Notes under the pieces: generated by a model
Told to the model about the DNA's origin: nothing
What the model saw: the letters and a program-made list of their open reading frames with translations, nothing else
Databases searched by the model: none
Program-made: the position numbers and the translations under genes
In this document: one piece after another, positions 1 to 7,293 of the stretch
How the letters are laid out: each line of letters begins with the position of its first letter
Numbering within the stretch: the first letter of the stretch is position 1
From: Thermoprotei archaeon
GTDB taxonomy: Archaea; Thermoproteota; Methanomethylicia; Nezhaarchaeales; WYZ-LMO8
Reading direction: 5' to 3'
Assembly (NCBI GenBank): GCA_003650865.1
Contig: QMSN01000008.1
Coordinates: 1 to 13,804 of the forward strand
Length of the DNA stretch: 13,804 bases

Positions 1-782
1 ATTTCTTCAACTTCAAAAACATTTCTTCCAGCTCCAAAACCTCGAGCTCTATCCGCTAGCTCTGACACTACGAGTAGCTCCCTCACGTCAACCACTTGAG
101 GGTAGAAGCCTATCGGAGTAGCGTATGGACTGAAGAACTTGCGGAGGGACCTAGCCAGTAGGAAGGAGATGAAGCCAAGGTTTAAGGAGCATGGGAGAGG
201 AGTGCTTCTACACGTGAGCACTAGATCTGAGCCCTTGAGCACGTAGCACTTATCGCTGTCAACGACTACTACGCAGACCTCGACCCCTAGGCGGTCGACC
301 AAGAAATCCCTCACTTCACGAGCCACTTTAGATGGCTCCGGTAGGGGGAGGCAGACCATGGTCTTGGGCACGTTCGTGGCGTCTACACCAGCTTCAGATG
401 TCGGCTTGAGGGCTTGAAGCACCCCTCCAACCCTAAGCACGAGCTTCTTATGCCTAGCCCCATCCTCTATCGGGTAGTTGCGGAGCAACGTCAGGGTGCC
501 CTCCGACAGTTTGCACAGCTCTCCTAAGAGCCAACCCCAAGTAAGCCTCATCAGTAAGAGCGTCAGGGCCTTGCTCAAGAAGTCTGGCTTAATCGAGGAT
601 TCGTCGAATAGAAGGCCCATGGAAACGGCCAAGGCCTTCTCCGAGAGCACGATGTAGTCTCCACTAGAAGCTACACCCCTAACAAGCTTAGCCACCTCTC
701 TCTTAAAGTCTGTTCCAGGCCTCCACACCCTAGACCTAAGAGGTATTGCTAGGTAGTTCCTCCACCTCAGAGCTCTACGCAT
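1..782 (-). CDS. CofE-like protein (F420-0:L-glutamate ligase superfamily), 3' end beyond window
   Basis: Partial: 260 codons are visible and the frame is still open at base 1, so no stop is seen. Sequence resembles CofE (PF01996), the GTP-dependent enzyme that adds glutamate to coenzyme F420-0. Visible landmarks are the N-terminal IPLRSRVWRPGTDF, the GDYIVLSEKALAVSMG segment (like the GD-vvvxxK-xxSxxxG of CofE), GVDATNVP (CofE: G-I/V-D-x-S-N-V), VVVVDSD, and VVDVRELLVVSELADRARGFGAG near the visible end. It lacks the usual DT pair after the second metal Asp (DS here) and the region between that Asp and the ADRARG segment is unlike canonical CofE, so the substrate may differ. Its ATG overlaps the TGA of the ATP-grasp ligase gene by one base (TGATG), which implies translational coupling. 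Superfamily fairly sure, exact reaction unknown. Confidence 0.75.
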   Translation of the reverse strand, partial: MRRALRWRNYLAIPLRSRVWRPGTDFKREVAKLVRGVASSGDYIVLSEKALAVSMGLLFDESSIKPDFLSKALTLLLMRLTWGWLLGELCKLSEGTLTLLRNYPIEDGARHKKLVLRVGGVLQALKPTSEAGVDATNVPKTMVCLPLPEPSKVAREVRDFLVDRLGVEVCVVVVDSDKCYVLKGSDLVLTCRSTPLPCSLNLGFISFLLARSLRKFFSPYATPIGFYPQVVDVRELLVVSELADRARGFGAGRNVFEVEE

Positions 783-1660
783 CACCGCTTCGCCTTTGAT
801 ACCAGGTACCTCACCACCTTAGCGGCTATGTTGACCTTCGTGACTGCTTGAAGCCCCATCCAGCCAGGCTGGCTGTTGACCTCTGTCACCATGTAGCCTG
901 ATGGCGACTCTATAACATCAACTCCCGCTATCTCGCATCCAAGGACTCTACAAGCCCTAAGCGCCAAGTCCACAAGGTCTTCGCTCGGCGCTAGAGGAGT
1001 GGGCTTGGCTCCAAGGGATATGTTGGTCTTCCAGTACGATGACACCCTCTGCATTGCCGCTACGAGCTCGTCCCCCACCACGAAGAGCCTTATGTCTCTA
1101 CCGCCATGAGGTATGAACTCCTGGACGTACAGTATGTGCCTCATGAAGTGGAGGTCCGAGAAGACCCTCTTAGCGACGTCTTCATCCCTAAGCCTCGATA
1201 TCCCAAATCCTCTCGAGCCGAAGAGAGGTTTAACCACAGCGTCGCAACCCATCTCTTGGAAGGCCTTTAGGGCCTCAAGGGGGTTCTCGGTCACCACGGT
1301 CTTGGGGACGGGCAGGCCAGACTCCTCTAAGAGAGCTAGGCACGTGAATTTGTTCATGCACCTCTCTATGGCCAGAGGCCTATTGACCACAGGTAGTCCC
1401 ATTCTCTCAAGCTTGTGGAGCAGGTCGACTCTGAAGAAGCACTCATCGACCGAGCACCTGCCTAAGGGCCTTACGAGGGCTATTGAGAGCTCATTCACGA
1501 GGTCTAAGCCGTCATAGCTAATTGAGGGCTTTATGCCTATGTTAATCCTAACCCTATTGAACTTGAGTGGAAAGGGCTCGTGACCAGCCTTAATTATCTC
1601 CTCTCTAAGCTTCCTAGAGCACCATGAGTGCTCATTTCTCGTGAATATCCCTATCTTCAA
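782..1660 (-). CDS. RimK/CofF/MptN-family ATP-grasp amino-acid ligase
   Basis: About 292 residues, the usual size for the archaeal RimK-related ligases CofF (caps F420 with alpha-linked glutamate) and MptN (adds glutamate to tetrahydromethanopterin). ATP-grasp landmarks: VVKPLFGSRGFG (residues 142-153, Lys144 for ATP and the glycine-rich loop), RDIRLFVVGD near 188-197, GVDV (Asp248) and TEVNSQPGW (Glu260 and Asn262 as metal ligands); the NS-x-PGW ending and the W-x-T-N-I-x-x-GA segment are characteristic of this subfamily. I chose the TTG at 1660, giving MKIGIFTR, because GGAGGGG and GGGGGC precede it; a TTG at 1681 is in frame but has no ribosome-binding site. It overlaps the HIT gene by 29 bases and the CofE-like gene by one. 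The pairing with a CofE relative suggests glutamylation of a cofactor, but the substrate cannot be read from sequence; lysine biosynthesis LysX or RimK-like roles are less likely. Confidence 0.85.
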   Translation of the reverse strand: MKIGIFTRNEHSWCSRKLREEIIKAGHEPFPLKFNRVRINIGIKPSISYDGLDLVNELSIALVRPLGRCSVDECFFRVDLLHKLERMGLPVVNRPLAIERCMNKFTCLALLEESGLPVPKTVVTENPLEALKAFQEMGCDAVVKPLFGSRGFGISRLRDEDVAKRVFSDLHFMRHILYVQEFIPHGGRDIRLFVVGDELVAAMQRVSSYWKTNISLGAKPTPLAPSEDLVDLALRACRVLGCEIAGVDVIESPSGYMVTEVNSQPGWMGLQAVTKVNIAAKVVRYLVSKAKR

Positions 1661-2177
1661 GTTTAGCCCCCGCCCCTCCAAGCACTTTTGAAAGAGCCTC
1701 TTTAAGCTTCGAGTATGTGGCCTCGAGGAGCTCAGGTATCACCTTTACCTGTGATAGCACGGGCATGAAGTTCGTGTCTCCAACCCATCTAGGCACGACG
1801 TGAATGTGAACGTGATCCTCAATCCCCGCTCCAGCAGCCCTACCCAAGTTAACGCCTATGTTGAAGCCCTCGGGCTTCATGGACTCCTTGAGTATCTTAA
1901 TAGATAAGTTCACGTTCTTCATGAGGTCGAGAAGCTCCTCATCGCTCAACTCCGCTAAGTCCCCTACATGCCTGTAGGGGGCTACCATCAAGTGGCCCGT
2001 GTTGTAGGGGTACTTGTTCATTATTATGAAGGACTTAGACCCCCTATACACCACTAAGTTCTCGGGGTCCTTATCCTCACTACTACCTATACAGAATATG
2101 CATCTCTCCTGTTTAGGTGAAGTTATGTACTTCATCCTCCAGGGGGCCCAGAGGAGCACGAGCTTGCCGCAGCTCAT
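1632..2177 (-). CDS. HIT-family nucleotide hydrolase/phosphorylase (Ap4A-type branch)
   Basis: 181 residues, typical for prokaryotic HIT proteins of the branch starting LWAPWRMKYI. The histidine triad is H122-V-H124-I-H126 (DHVHIHVVPRW), the nucleophile being the middle His by family analogy. CIFC (Cys26, Cys29) is the usual zinc pair at the N terminus, NKYPYNTGHLMVAPYRHV is the conserved strand region, and GDTNFMPV follows the triad as in Ap4A phosphorylase-like members. Such enzymes cleave dinucleoside polyphosphates or nucleoside phosphoramidates in the cytoplasm. The start ATG lies four bases after the stop of the M20 peptidase gene, with GGTG of that gene's last codons as a ribosome-binding site, and the 3' end overlaps the ATP-grasp gene. 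The family is secure and the precise substrate is not. Confidence 0.93.
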   Translation of the reverse strand: MSCGKLVLLWAPWRMKYITSPKQERCIFCIGSSEDKDPENLVVYRGSKSFIIMNKYPYNTGHLMVAPYRHVGDLAELSDEELLDLMKNVNLSIKILKESMKPEGFNIGVNLGRAAGAGIEDHVHIHVVPRWVGDTNFMPVLSQVKVIPELLEATYSKLKEALSKVLGGAGAKLEDRDIHEK

Positions 2178-2181
2178 GGAA

Positions 2182-3339
2182 TTACACCTTCAAGTACTTG
2201 GTGAAGTTGAGCATGATATCCCTATACACATTGACGGCGAGCTTCAACTGGCTTATCTCGATGTACTCATCGGCTTTGTGACACATAAACTCGTCGCCCG
2301 GGCCATAAACAACTGATCTAACCCCAGCTTTAGAGAGCGGTTTAGCTACTGTGCCACCGCCTATACCTACAGGCATAGGTTTAGGCCCACCACACCTCAG
2401 AGAGCTGTCGATTACCAGCTTGACTAACGGGTGGTCTAGAGGAGTTACGAGGGGCTCGTTAACCTCTGTTATCTCAGCTGTGACGTCGACTAGTGGATCG
2501 CTCCTCCTCACATCACCGATTAACTCCTCTATTTCCTTCAGTATGCCAGTAGGCGTTTGGGTTGGTAGGTACCTTATGTCAAGCATGCACGTGCACAGCG
2601 AGGGCACGACGTTTACAGCTTCACCTCCACTTATGACACCCACGTTTAGGGTAGGCGGTGAGAATAGAGGGTGCTCCTCGAAGCTCATCTTGAAGCCCTC
2701 GAGCCTCGCCACGACCTTGGAGAGCTTGACTATGGCGTTCACCCCTTCGTGGGGTCTACTCCCATGGGCAAGCTTGCCCCTAGACGTAAGCTTGATCCTC
2801 AAAATCCCCTTCTCAGCTACGACTATAGTGTTGCAGCTCGTAGGCTCACACACAATGGCGTAGTCGGGCTTAACGCCCACCTCCTTGATCAAGTAGTCTA
2901 TGCCGTAGGTGTTTCCCTGCTCCTCGTCTGCCACGGCCATTATCGTTACAGAGCCTGAGCTTATGTCCCCCTTAACTGAGGAGGCCGCTACGAGGACTGA
3001 TGCTAAGGCGCCCTTGTTGTCTGTAGACCCCCTCCCGTAGACCCTACCCCCCTCAATAACGCCCTCATAGGGGGGTTTACTCCATCCACTACCAGCTGGA
3101 ACCACGTCTAGGTGACATATGAAGGCGAGGTTGGGCCTCCCTGAGCCTATGGTGCAAACGACGTTTGTCCTACCCTCCTCCTTCTCGTAGACCTCGAACT
3201 TCAAGCCGTTCCTAGTCAAGAAGTCTATGACCACTTCAGCTGCTTCTCTCTCAAAGCCAGGAGGGTTCTCGCTCTTAGCCCTAATTAAGCTTACTAGGAG
3301 CTTGAGGAGCTCATCCACCTCAGCGTAGTCTCTCTGCAA
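2182..3339 (-). CDS. M20-family metallopeptidase (ArgE/DapE/ACY1-like)
   Basis: About 385 residues from the chosen start, normal for DapE/ArgE deacylases and carboxypeptidases that use a two-zinc centre. Motifs, numbered from that start: HLD at His76 and Asp78, GSTDNKG with Asp107 as bridging ligand, DEEQG with Glu139/Glu140 (general base and ligand), CEPT with Glu165, and MCHKADE with His354. HGSRPHEG is the conserved dimerisation-domain segment. The frame stays open to a GTG at 3408, but that would overlap the eS31 gene by about 50 bases and add about 23 residues unlike the family; a TTG at 3339 (GGTG six bases before it) or GTGs at 3342 and 3348 fit the family start (EVDELLKLLVSLI) better. 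No biosynthetic neighbours reveal whether the substrate is N-acetylornithine, succinyl-diaminopimelate, a LysW-linked intermediate or a peptide. Confidence 0.9.
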   Translation of the reverse strand: MQRDYAEVDELLKLLVSLIRAKSENPPGFEREAAEVVIDFLTRNGLKFEVYEKEEGRTNVVCTIGSGRPNLAFICHLDVVPAGSGWSKPPYEGVIEGGRVYGRGSTDNKGALASVLVAASSVKGDISSGSVTIMAVADEEQGNTYGIDYLIKEVGVKPDYAIVCEPTSCNTIVVAEKGILRIKLTSRGKLAHGSRPHEGVNAIVKLSKVVARLEGFKMSFEEHPLFSPPTLNVGVISGGEAVNVVPSLCTCMLDIRYLPTQTPTGILKEIEELIGDVRRSDPLVDVTAEITEVNEPLVTPLDHPLVKLVIDSSLRCGGPKPMPVGIGGGTVAKPLSKAGVRSVVYGPGDEFMCHKADEYIEISQLKLAVNVYRDIMLNFTKYLKV

Positions 3340-3356
3340 CACAGCCACCCTAATTG

Positions 3357-3533
3357 CTACTCTTTCTGTTGAGTGAATATCGTGTAGTGACAGTAGCCGC
3401 AGCTCCACCTATCTTTGTGGTTAGCCATGACCTTGCCGCACCTAGGGCACAGCTTATTCTTCAGCTTTATGACCCCCTTCTCGTAGTCTATTTCGTAGAG
3501 CTGGTACCTCATGAGCTTACGCTTACCCGCCAA
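3357..3533 (-). CDS. rps27ae: Small-subunit ribosomal protein eS31 (S27ae)
   Basis: A 58-residue protein that is easily missed because it is short and begins with TTG. It contains the full archaeal S27ae zinc ribbon: CPRCG (Cys29, Cys32), then KVMANHKDRWSC and GYCHYTIF (Cys45, Cys48), spacing C-x2-C-x12-C-x2-C. The family pattern is CPRCG-x-V-F-M-A-x-HKDR-W/Y-x-CGKCGYT; this copy has GYCHYT in place of GKCGYT. The N-terminal RYQLYEIDYEKGVIKLKNKL also fits. TTG at 3533 is the only plausible start before an in-frame TAA upstream; a G-rich stretch lies about ten bases ahead. It sits between the cysteine hydrolase gene and the M20 peptidase gene rather than next to rps24e, its usual archaeal partner. 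It binds zinc and belongs to the 30S subunit. Confidence 0.93.
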   Translation of the reverse strand: MAGKRKLMRYQLYEIDYEKGVIKLKNKLCPRCGKVMANHKDRWSCGYCHYTIFTQQKE

Positions 3534-3577
3534 GCCTTTGAAACCCCCTTTGGAGAGGCTTACAGCTTAAAGGCTCT

Positions 3578-4132
3578 TTAAGGTTGCGGTTTAGCAATCA
3601 TGTCCTCCACGTCGCTCGCAGAAGCTATGGATGCCCCGTAGACCTCCTCCATGTACTTCAGGGACTTCTCATGCCTCTCACGGCTTAGAGCTGCCGTGGC
3701 GTCACTGACGACCACGAGCTTATACCCCCTGAAGAACGCATCAGCAGCTGTGTGTTGAACGCATATGTCCGTTGCGACTCCAGTCAATATTAGTGTGTCC
3801 ACTCCAAGCTCTCTAAGTAGGAGGTCTAGATCTGTAGAGTAGAAGCCGCTGTACCTCCGCTTCTTGACGACGTAGTCCCCCTCTCTAGGCTTGATCTCGT
3901 CTATCACTTGAGAACCCCAAGAACCCTCTAGAGCGTGGTCGCCCCAAAGCTTCAGCTCCAAGTCCACACCCTTCAAGTGGCTATCGACGACATATATGAC
4001 CGGGAGACCTCGAGATCTAAAGACCTCAATTAACCTCTTAACCCTACCAACTATTTCCTCAGCTTCAGGTATCCTGAGGTTCCCCTTGAGAAAGTCGTTG
4101 AGCATGTCTATGACGAGGAGGGCCCTAGACAT
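3578..4132 (-). CDS. Isochorismatase-fold cysteine hydrolase, probable nicotinamidase
   Basis: 184 residues from the ATG at 4132, the normal length for nicotinamidases of the cysteine-hydrolase fold. The catalytic triad is visible: Asp9 in LLVIDMLNDF, Lys90 in YVVKKRRYSGFYST and Cys124 in GVATDICVQHTAADAFFRGY. Asp50, His52 (VVDSHLK) and His66 (WGDHALEGSWG) match the metal site of archaeal nicotinamidase, which favours nicotinamide to nicotinate conversion in the NAD salvage path over isochorismate hydrolysis. The frame extends 22 codons upstream, but MSRALLVIDM is the family start, and a TATA-like CTATAA about 25 bases ahead suggests a leaderless or short-leader message. It is divergent from the cysteine-rich gene at 4213 and about 44 bases upstream of eS31. 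Confidence 0.9.
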   Translation of the reverse strand: MSRALLVIDMLNDFLKGNLRIPEAEEIVGRVKRLIEVFRSRGLPVIYVVDSHLKGVDLELKLWGDHALEGSWGSQVIDEIKPREGDYVVKKRRYSGFYSTDLDLLLRELGVDTLILTGVATDICVQHTAADAFFRGYKLVVVSDATAALSRERHEKSLKYMEEVYGASIASASDVEDMIAKPQP

Positions 4133-4154
4133 AGACTCCACCCCACGAAAAAGG

Positions 4155-4160
4155 TTATAG
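4155..4160 (-). promoter_or_regulatory. Candidate TATA box for the cysteine hydrolase gene
   Basis: CTATAA on the minus strand lies in the roughly 80-base region between two divergent genes. Its distance to the ATG at 4132 would put the transcription start at or next to the start codon, the arrangement expected for a leaderless archaeal message. Judged by eye only; no clear upstream BRE purine stretch. Confidence 0.35.
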
Positions 4161-4212
4161 CTTCCCATATTTCCTTTTACGTTAGGGGTTTGCTGCACCG
4201 ATATGAGGGGCG

Positions 4213-4548
4213 TTGTCCGCCTTGCCCAAGCCCTGTGAGGCTAAATGCGAGTTTTTTAGGTGCGCACGCAGAGCCATGCTGAGACCACCAAGCAATCCTC
4301 GGAGAGGAGGGAGCTTCAAGGGGATAGTGATATGCAAGGAGACAGGAGAGGAGTGCTTAGGGCCTAAGTGCCAGTACGCGATTTGCGTTAGGAACGCCCT
4401 CTTGCCAAACGGAGTTTGTGGCTTAGAGTACAGGAGCGAGAAGAGGCACATAAGGAGCATAGAGCAGGAGGTCAAGAAGTACGAAGAGAAGTATAGTAGT
4501 GTCCTCGAGAAGTTTAAGGGTAAAAAGATAAGTGAGGACATGCTCTAG
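4213..4548 (+). CDS. Cysteine-rich protein with an internal repeat, function unknown
   Basis: 111 residues, not a family I recognise. Eight cysteines lie in the first 70 residues (8, 12, 17, 41, 48, 53, 58, 69). Two copies of a module are visible: C-EAK-C-EFFR-C-ARRAML (8-23) and C-LGPK-C-QYAI-C-VRNALL (48-64), consensus C-x3-4-C-x4-C-x-R-x-A-L/M-L. The rest, residues 72-111, is charged and likely a helical or coiled-coil tail (EKRHIRSIEQEVKKYEEKYSSVLEKF). This suggests metal or Fe-S binding followed by a helical extension. No signal peptide or membrane segment. The start is a TTG at 4213 just after an in-frame TGA; TTG at 4222 is an alternative. The gene ends 19 bases before the nucleotidyltransferase start and may be co-transcribed with it. 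Coding status rests on cysteine pattern and packing, so moderate confidence. Confidence 0.65.
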   Translation: MSALPKPCEAKCEFFRCARRAMLRPPSNPRRGGSFKGIVICKETGEECLGPKCQYAICVRNALLPNGVCGLEYRSEKRHIRSIEQEVKKYEEKYSSVLEKFKGKKISEDML

Positions 4549-4554
4549 CACTTC

Positions 4555-4558
4555 GAGG
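4555..4558 (+). promoter_or_regulatory. Ribosome-binding site deciding the nucleotidyltransferase start
   Basis: GAGG nine bases before TTG at 4568. It favours this TTG over the upstream in-frame ATG at 4532, which lies within the previous gene, and it yields the normal family N terminus. Confidence 0.55.
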
Positions 4559-4567
4559 TTGACGTCC

Positions 4568-5275
4568 TTGAGCGGCGTTAAAGCTGTAATACTAGCTGGC
4601 GGACTAGGCACGAGGCTTAGACCTCTCACTTACCTAGTCCCAAAGCCAATGCTGCCCTTAGGCGACAAGCCCATCATGGAGAGGATAATAGTAGACTTGA
4701 GAGATCAGGGCTTTAAGGAGATAATAATCTCCTGCAGCTACTTGGCGAGGCTCATAGAGCTTTACTTTGGGGATGGCTCTTGGCTTGGAGTTGACATCAA
4801 GTACGTCAAGACCGATAGGCCCCTCGGGACAGCTGGGCAGCTTAGGCCTGTCAAGGACTACGTTGACGGCACGTTCATAGCGGTGTACGGCGACGTCTAC
4901 GCCAAGGTGAACTATAGGGAGCTAGTCGAGAAGCATAGAGCCTCTGGAGCCATCGCGACAATGGTCCTCAGGAGGGTTAAACATAAGGTTCGCTTCGGGG
5001 TCATAGCTGTGGACGACTATGGCTTCGTGAGGGGATGGCACGAGAAGCCTGAAGCAGAGTTTAAGGTCAACGCAGGGATTTACGCGTTTGAGCCTAGGGT
5101 CTTCAATTACATAGCTGAAGGCGTTGACAGCATGGATAGGGTGTTTAGGCTCATGCTCGAGAGGAACGAGAAGATATATGGCTACGAGTTCTCAGGCGAG
5201 GTCTACGACGTAGGGGACATGGAGGGCTATGAAGAAGCTGTCAAAAAGTTCACGGCGGAGCTAGGAGAGATATAA
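4568..5275 (+). CDS. Sugar-1-phosphate nucleotidyltransferase (NDP-sugar pyrophosphorylase family)
   Basis: 235 residues. Signature of the family: KAVILAGGLGTRLRPLT (5-21) with PKPMLPLGDKP after it for nucleotide triphosphate and sugar phosphate binding, YGDVYAK (Asp109, metal), EKP (159-161), NAGIYAF (168-174) and VYDVGDMEGY (Asp214 or Asp217 as the second metal ligand). It activates a sugar 1-phosphate with an NTP to give an NDP-sugar; the sequence does not decide between mannose-1-P guanylyltransferase-like and glucose-1-P thymidylyl/uridylyltransferase activity. There is no C-terminal left-handed beta-helix or acyltransferase extension, so it is the minimal single-domain type. I chose TTG at 4568 (MSGVKAVILAGG) because GAGG sits nine bases ahead; an in-frame ATG at 4532 would overlap the previous gene. 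Confidence 0.92.
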   Translation: MSGVKAVILAGGLGTRLRPLTYLVPKPMLPLGDKPIMERIIVDLRDQGFKEIIISCSYLARLIELYFGDGSWLGVDIKYVKTDRPLGTAGQLRPVKDYVDGTFIAVYGDVYAKVNYRELVEKHRASGAIATMVLRRVKHKVRFGVIAVDDYGFVRGWHEKPEAEFKVNAGIYAFEPRVFNYIAEGVDSMDRVFRLMLERNEKIYGYEFSGEVYDVGDMEGYEEAVKKFTAELGEI

Positions 5276-5315
5276 GCTACGTGAGCTTACAGCTCCTTAG
5301 CTCTCTGAGAAGACC

Positions 5316-5321
5316 TTATAT
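5316..5321 (+). promoter_or_regulatory. Candidate TATA box for thrS
   Basis: TTATAT preceded by AAGACC lies in the 94-base gap before thrS. Transcription starting about 25 bases downstream (around 5345) would leave a leader of about 25 bases containing the GAGGG ribosome-binding site at 5358-5362. Read by eye. Confidence 0.45.
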
Positions 5322-5369
5322 CCCTTGTTGTCTACGAATAAGCGTCTTGAGCTCGTCGAGGGCTCGGCC

Positions 5370-7238
5370 ATGAGACTCCTGCTAATACACGCGGATAACT
5401 TGAGCTATGAGGTTAAGGAGAAGGCCTTGAAGGGAGCTGAGGAAGTTAGTGATGAAGCTAGGAGGGGCTCTTACTCTAATGCGCTTGTCGTCTTCACAGC
5501 GGTTGAGGCTGGTGACTACTCCTCTAAGGAGCTCGTCGTGGAGAGAGCTATTGGAGAGGTCTTAGACGTCCTCGGCAAGGTTAAGGCTGACCTAGTAGTC
5601 TTATACCCCTACGCACACCTCTCATCAAACCTAGCTCCACCCCACGAAGCCCTTGAGGTACTCAAGCTCTTAGAGAAGCGGTTTAAGGACACAGGGACCA
5701 GCGTCGTCAGGATCCCCTTCGGATGGTACAAGGCGTTCAACTTGAGCTGTAAGGGACACCCTCTCTCCGAGCTCTCCAAGACGATAAGCGGGGAGGCCAA
5801 GCCAAGAGAGGCTAAGACGGCTGAGCGCGAGGAGGTTGAGGAGGGCTACTACGTCCTGATAGAGCCCAGTGGGAGAGTTGTAGAGCTCAATAGAGCTAAG
5901 CCTCAAGACGATGTGGAGCTCGACAAGTACCCCCTCGTGAAGAAGCTTGTCATGAACGAGAGGGGTGTTAAAGCTGAGAAGGGCTCTCCACCCCACATAA
6001 GGCTCATGCAGAGGCTTGAGCTGGCAGACTATGAGCCAGCATCTGATGTAGGCCACTTCAAGTTCCCACCTAAAGGGGCCTTCGTGAAGCACATGCTCGA
6101 GGAGCTGGCCATGGACATAGCCGTCAACGACGTAGGAGCAGTCGTCATAGAGACCCCCATGCTGTACAGGCTCAGCGTCCCCGAGATAGCTGAGCAAGCA
6201 TCCAGGTTCTTGGAGAAAGACTACAGGTTTAGAGTGGATAATGAGGAGTTTACGCTGAGGTTTGCAGGGGACTTCGGGCTCTTCAGCATGATGAAGAAGG
6301 TTACCATGAGCTATAGGCAGCTCCCACTGAGGGTCTACGAGCTCAGCCACTCATTTAGGCTTGAGAAGCGTGGCGAGTGTGTTGGGCTTAGAAGGCTCAG
6401 GGGCTTCACAATGCCTGACATACACTGCTTCTGCGCAGACCTAGAGCAGGGGAAGGAGGAGTTTGCTAACCTACTGAAGAAGTACATGAGGCTCGTCAAG
6501 TCCATGAACATAGACTACGTCATAGCGTTCAGGGCGGTCGAGAGCTTCTTCAAGGAGAACTTGGACTGGTTCGTGGGCATGGCTAGAGACGTCGGGGAGC
6601 CCATACTCATCGAGGTCCTGCCCTCCATGAAGCACTACTGGGTCGTCAAGGAGGAGCATCAGTTCATAGACTCTCTAGGCGGCAACGCTCAGCTATGCAC
6701 AGTTCAGCTAGACGTCGAGGACTCCGAGAGGTATGGCATAAAGTATGTAGACAAGGATAACGTGAAGAGGGGATGCATAATAGTGCACAGCTCCATGGGC
6801 TCCATAGAGAGGTGGATGTACGCAATACTTGAGCAGGCCGAGAAGGATAGGGCTAGCGGCAAGCCACCCATGTTGCCCACATGGTTATCGCCTACTCAAG
6901 TAAGAGTCATACCGGTGTCCTCAGAACTACTGGATGCTGCGCTGGAATTCGCCAAGAAGATTGAGAGCTATGGCGTGAGAGTCGACATCGACGATAGAGA
7001 GGAGACTGTGTCCAAGAAGATAAGGGAGGCAGAGGTCGAGTGGATACCCTACATAGTAGTAGTAGGCAAGAGAGAAGTTGAGAGGGGAACTCTATCGGTT
7101 AGGGTTAGAGCCACTAAGCAGACCCTAGAGATGACCGTGGAGGAGCTAGTCAAGAGAGTTGAGGAGGAGTGTAGGGATAAGCCGAAGGCCAAGCTCTGGA
7201 TGCCTAAGCTACTATCCCTAAGACCCAAGTTTATTTAG
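5370..7238 (+). CDS. thrS: Archaeal threonyl-tRNA synthetase
   Basis: 622 residues, full-length archaeal type. Residues 1 to about 140 (MRLLLIHADNLSYEVKEKALK ... LYPYAHLSSNLAP ... FGWYKAFNLSCKGHPLSELS) form the archaeal editing domain related to D-aminoacyl-tRNA deacylase, which removes mischarged serine. The class II catalytic core follows from about 215: VVIETPMLYR, LRVYELSHSFRLEKRGE, GLRRLRGFTMPDIHCF (motif 2 and a zinc-ligand His) and IIVHSSMGSIERWMYAILEQ (motif 3 region with a second ligand His). The anticodon-binding domain is about 510-605 (PTWLSPTQVRVIPVS ... YIVVVGKREVERGTLSVR). The frame starts at TTG 5325, but ATG 5370 gives the family N terminus and has GAGGG seven bases upstream. 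Many crenarchaea split editing and catalysis into two proteins; this one does not. Confidence 0.97.
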   Translation: MRLLLIHADNLSYEVKEKALKGAEEVSDEARRGSYSNALVVFTAVEAGDYSSKELVVERAIGEVLDVLGKVKADLVVLYPYAHLSSNLAPPHEALEVLKLLEKRFKDTGTSVVRIPFGWYKAFNLSCKGHPLSELSKTISGEAKPREAKTAEREEVEEGYYVLIEPSGRVVELNRAKPQDDVELDKYPLVKKLVMNERGVKAEKGSPPHIRLMQRLELADYEPASDVGHFKFPPKGAFVKHMLEELAMDIAVNDVGAVVIETPMLYRLSVPEIAEQASRFLEKDYRFRVDNEEFTLRFAGDFGLFSMMKKVTMSYRQLPLRVYELSHSFRLEKRGECVGLRRLRGFTMPDIHCFCADLEQGKEEFANLLKKYMRLVKSMNIDYVIAFRAVESFFKENLDWFVGMARDVGEPILIEVLPSMKHYWVVKEEHQFIDSLGGNAQLCTVQLDVEDSERYGIKYVDKDNVKRGCIIVHSSMGSIERWMYAILEQAEKDRASGKPPMLPTWLSPTQVRVIPVSSELLDAALEFAKKIESYGVRVDIDDREETVSKKIREAEVEWIPYIVVVGKREVERGTLSVRVRATKQTLEMTVEELVKRVEEECRDKPKAKLWMPKLLSLRPKFI

Positions 7239-7278
7239 AGGCTCATAGAAGAATAACACACTATACCCGTAAAACTTT

Positions 7279-7285
7279 GGAGGTG
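7279..7285 (+). promoter_or_regulatory. Strong ribosome-binding site for the 117-residue protein
   Basis: GGAGGTG eight bases ahead of TTG at 7294, close to the ideal archaeal anti-16S match. It both supports the coding status of this small gene and fixes its non-ATG start. Confidence 0.65.
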
Positions 7286-7293
7286 CATAGCTA

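Noticed and set aside
2351..2863. Plus-strand open frame of 170 codons opposite the M20 peptidase.
   Set aside because: The minus strand carries all M20 metal ligands in order; the plus-strand product is low-complexity Ser/Pro/Thr, typical of a shadow frame.
5271..5285. Inverted repeat AAGCT-ACGTG-AGCTT at the end of the nucleotidyltransferase gene.
   Set aside because: Arms of five bases and no T-run after it; too weak to call a terminator.
5670..6350. Long open frame of 226 codons antisense to thrS, and a similar 200-codon frame antisense to nnr (7656-8258).
   Set aside because: Both lie opposite strongly conserved genes, show no recognisable motif, and arise from the codon bias of the coding strand.
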